Source: Ascaphus truei (Eukaryota > Chordata > Amphibia > Anura > Ascaphidae). Taken from it: a stretch of DNA of 64,000 bases. Made by a program: the position numbers and the translations under genes. The stretch spans positions 113,755,306-113,819,305 of the forward strand of contig CM071571.1 in NCBI GenBank assembly GCA_036426205.1, in the 5' to 3' direction. Position 1 is the first letter of the stretch, and every line of letters starts with the position of its first letter. This document shows positions 63,900-64,000 of this stretch, one piece after another. The notes below the pieces were generated by a model. It was not told where the DNA came from, did no database searches, and saw only the letters and a program-made list of their open reading frames with translations.

Positions 63900-64000
63900 A
63901 ACGTTTATTCTAACATTTGCCGTAAACTAGCCGGGTTACATTCTGGGTATGTGCTGGGTATGTGCTGGGTATTTTCTGGGCTAGTTTGAGGCACGTTTAA
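63900..64000. mobile_element. MITE M1-related element, left end, cut by window edge
   Basis: CAGTAGAGGCAACGTTTATT after a TA, followed by CTAACATTTGCC as in the other family members. Then come three tandem CTGGGTAT-type units, and GAGGCACGTTTAA, which looks like the start of the opposing terminal repeat at the window end. Confidence 0.65.

Noticed and set aside
1..64000. CRISPR arrays, operons, Shine-Dalgarno sites, plasmid or phage features
   Set aside because: None seen. Introns, LINEs, LTR elements and microsatellites indicate a vertebrate nuclear genome.

Overview
This window is vertebrate nuclear DNA made almost entirely of transposable elements. The mix is CR1-, L1- and Tx1-type LINEs, Gypsy LTR retrotransposons including one with integrase before reverse transcriptase, DIRS and Penelope remnants, Tc1, Harbinger and Tigger-like DNA elements, and foldback repeats. 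Together with intron-bearing genes and microsatellites, this best fits an amphibian, probably a frog. That is inference from repeat content; a lungfish, coelacanth or basal fish is not excluded. No operons, CRISPR arrays, rRNA or tRNA genes were seen. There are two assembly gaps (31492-31554 and 62011-62049).

Layout. 1-3260: foldback repeats, a 52-54 bp minisatellite, a TA-flanked MITE and a hairpin with a hammerhead-like core. 3395-6131 (minus): a Tx1-like LINE lacking most of ORF2. 7005-7290 (minus): CR1 fragment. 8192-17871: an LTR retrotransposon (Gypsy-1) with both LTRs, a 4 bp target duplication, an intact 826-codon gag-protease frame, and a badly disrupted pol carrying about 1 kb of foreign C-rich sequence. 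20636-21934: a dead Tc1 transposon inserted in an older repeat whose empty copy lies at 48985-49230. 22461-27165: DIRS, Penelope, LTR and CR1 pieces, with a 1.25 kb inverted-repeat element flanked by a 16 bp target duplication. 27363-27721: a GC-rich MITE. 28600-29180: a palindromic CCAAT/ATTGG array. 30832-36408: a Gmr1-like Gypsy (Gypsy-2) ordered gag(SCAN)-protease-integrase-RT-RNase H. 36820-42920: an L1-like LINE with an internal duplication and insertion. 44343-45405: the 3' end and LTR of a third Gypsy family. 45803-50160: MITEs, tandem repeats and hairpin repeats.

50162-60534 is the most gene-like area. Two diverged copies of an intron-containing gene for a Myb/SANT-like DNA-binding protein lie head to head, each beginning next to a Harbinger-like terminal repeat (55596 on minus, 57156 on plus). 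Because their introns still align, each copy serves as an empty-site control for insertions in the other. 62291-62911 holds an intact single-exon frame for a divergent forkhead-domain protein whose recognition helix lacks the usual Asn and His. This is the best candidate for a real, unusual host gene.

Genes here do not form a pathway; most reading frames are parts of selfish elements at different stages of decay. Repeated themes are a TA-inserting GC-rich MITE family (five copies), foldback insertions with 14-16 bp target duplications, and hairpins resembling degenerate hammerhead ribozyme cores.
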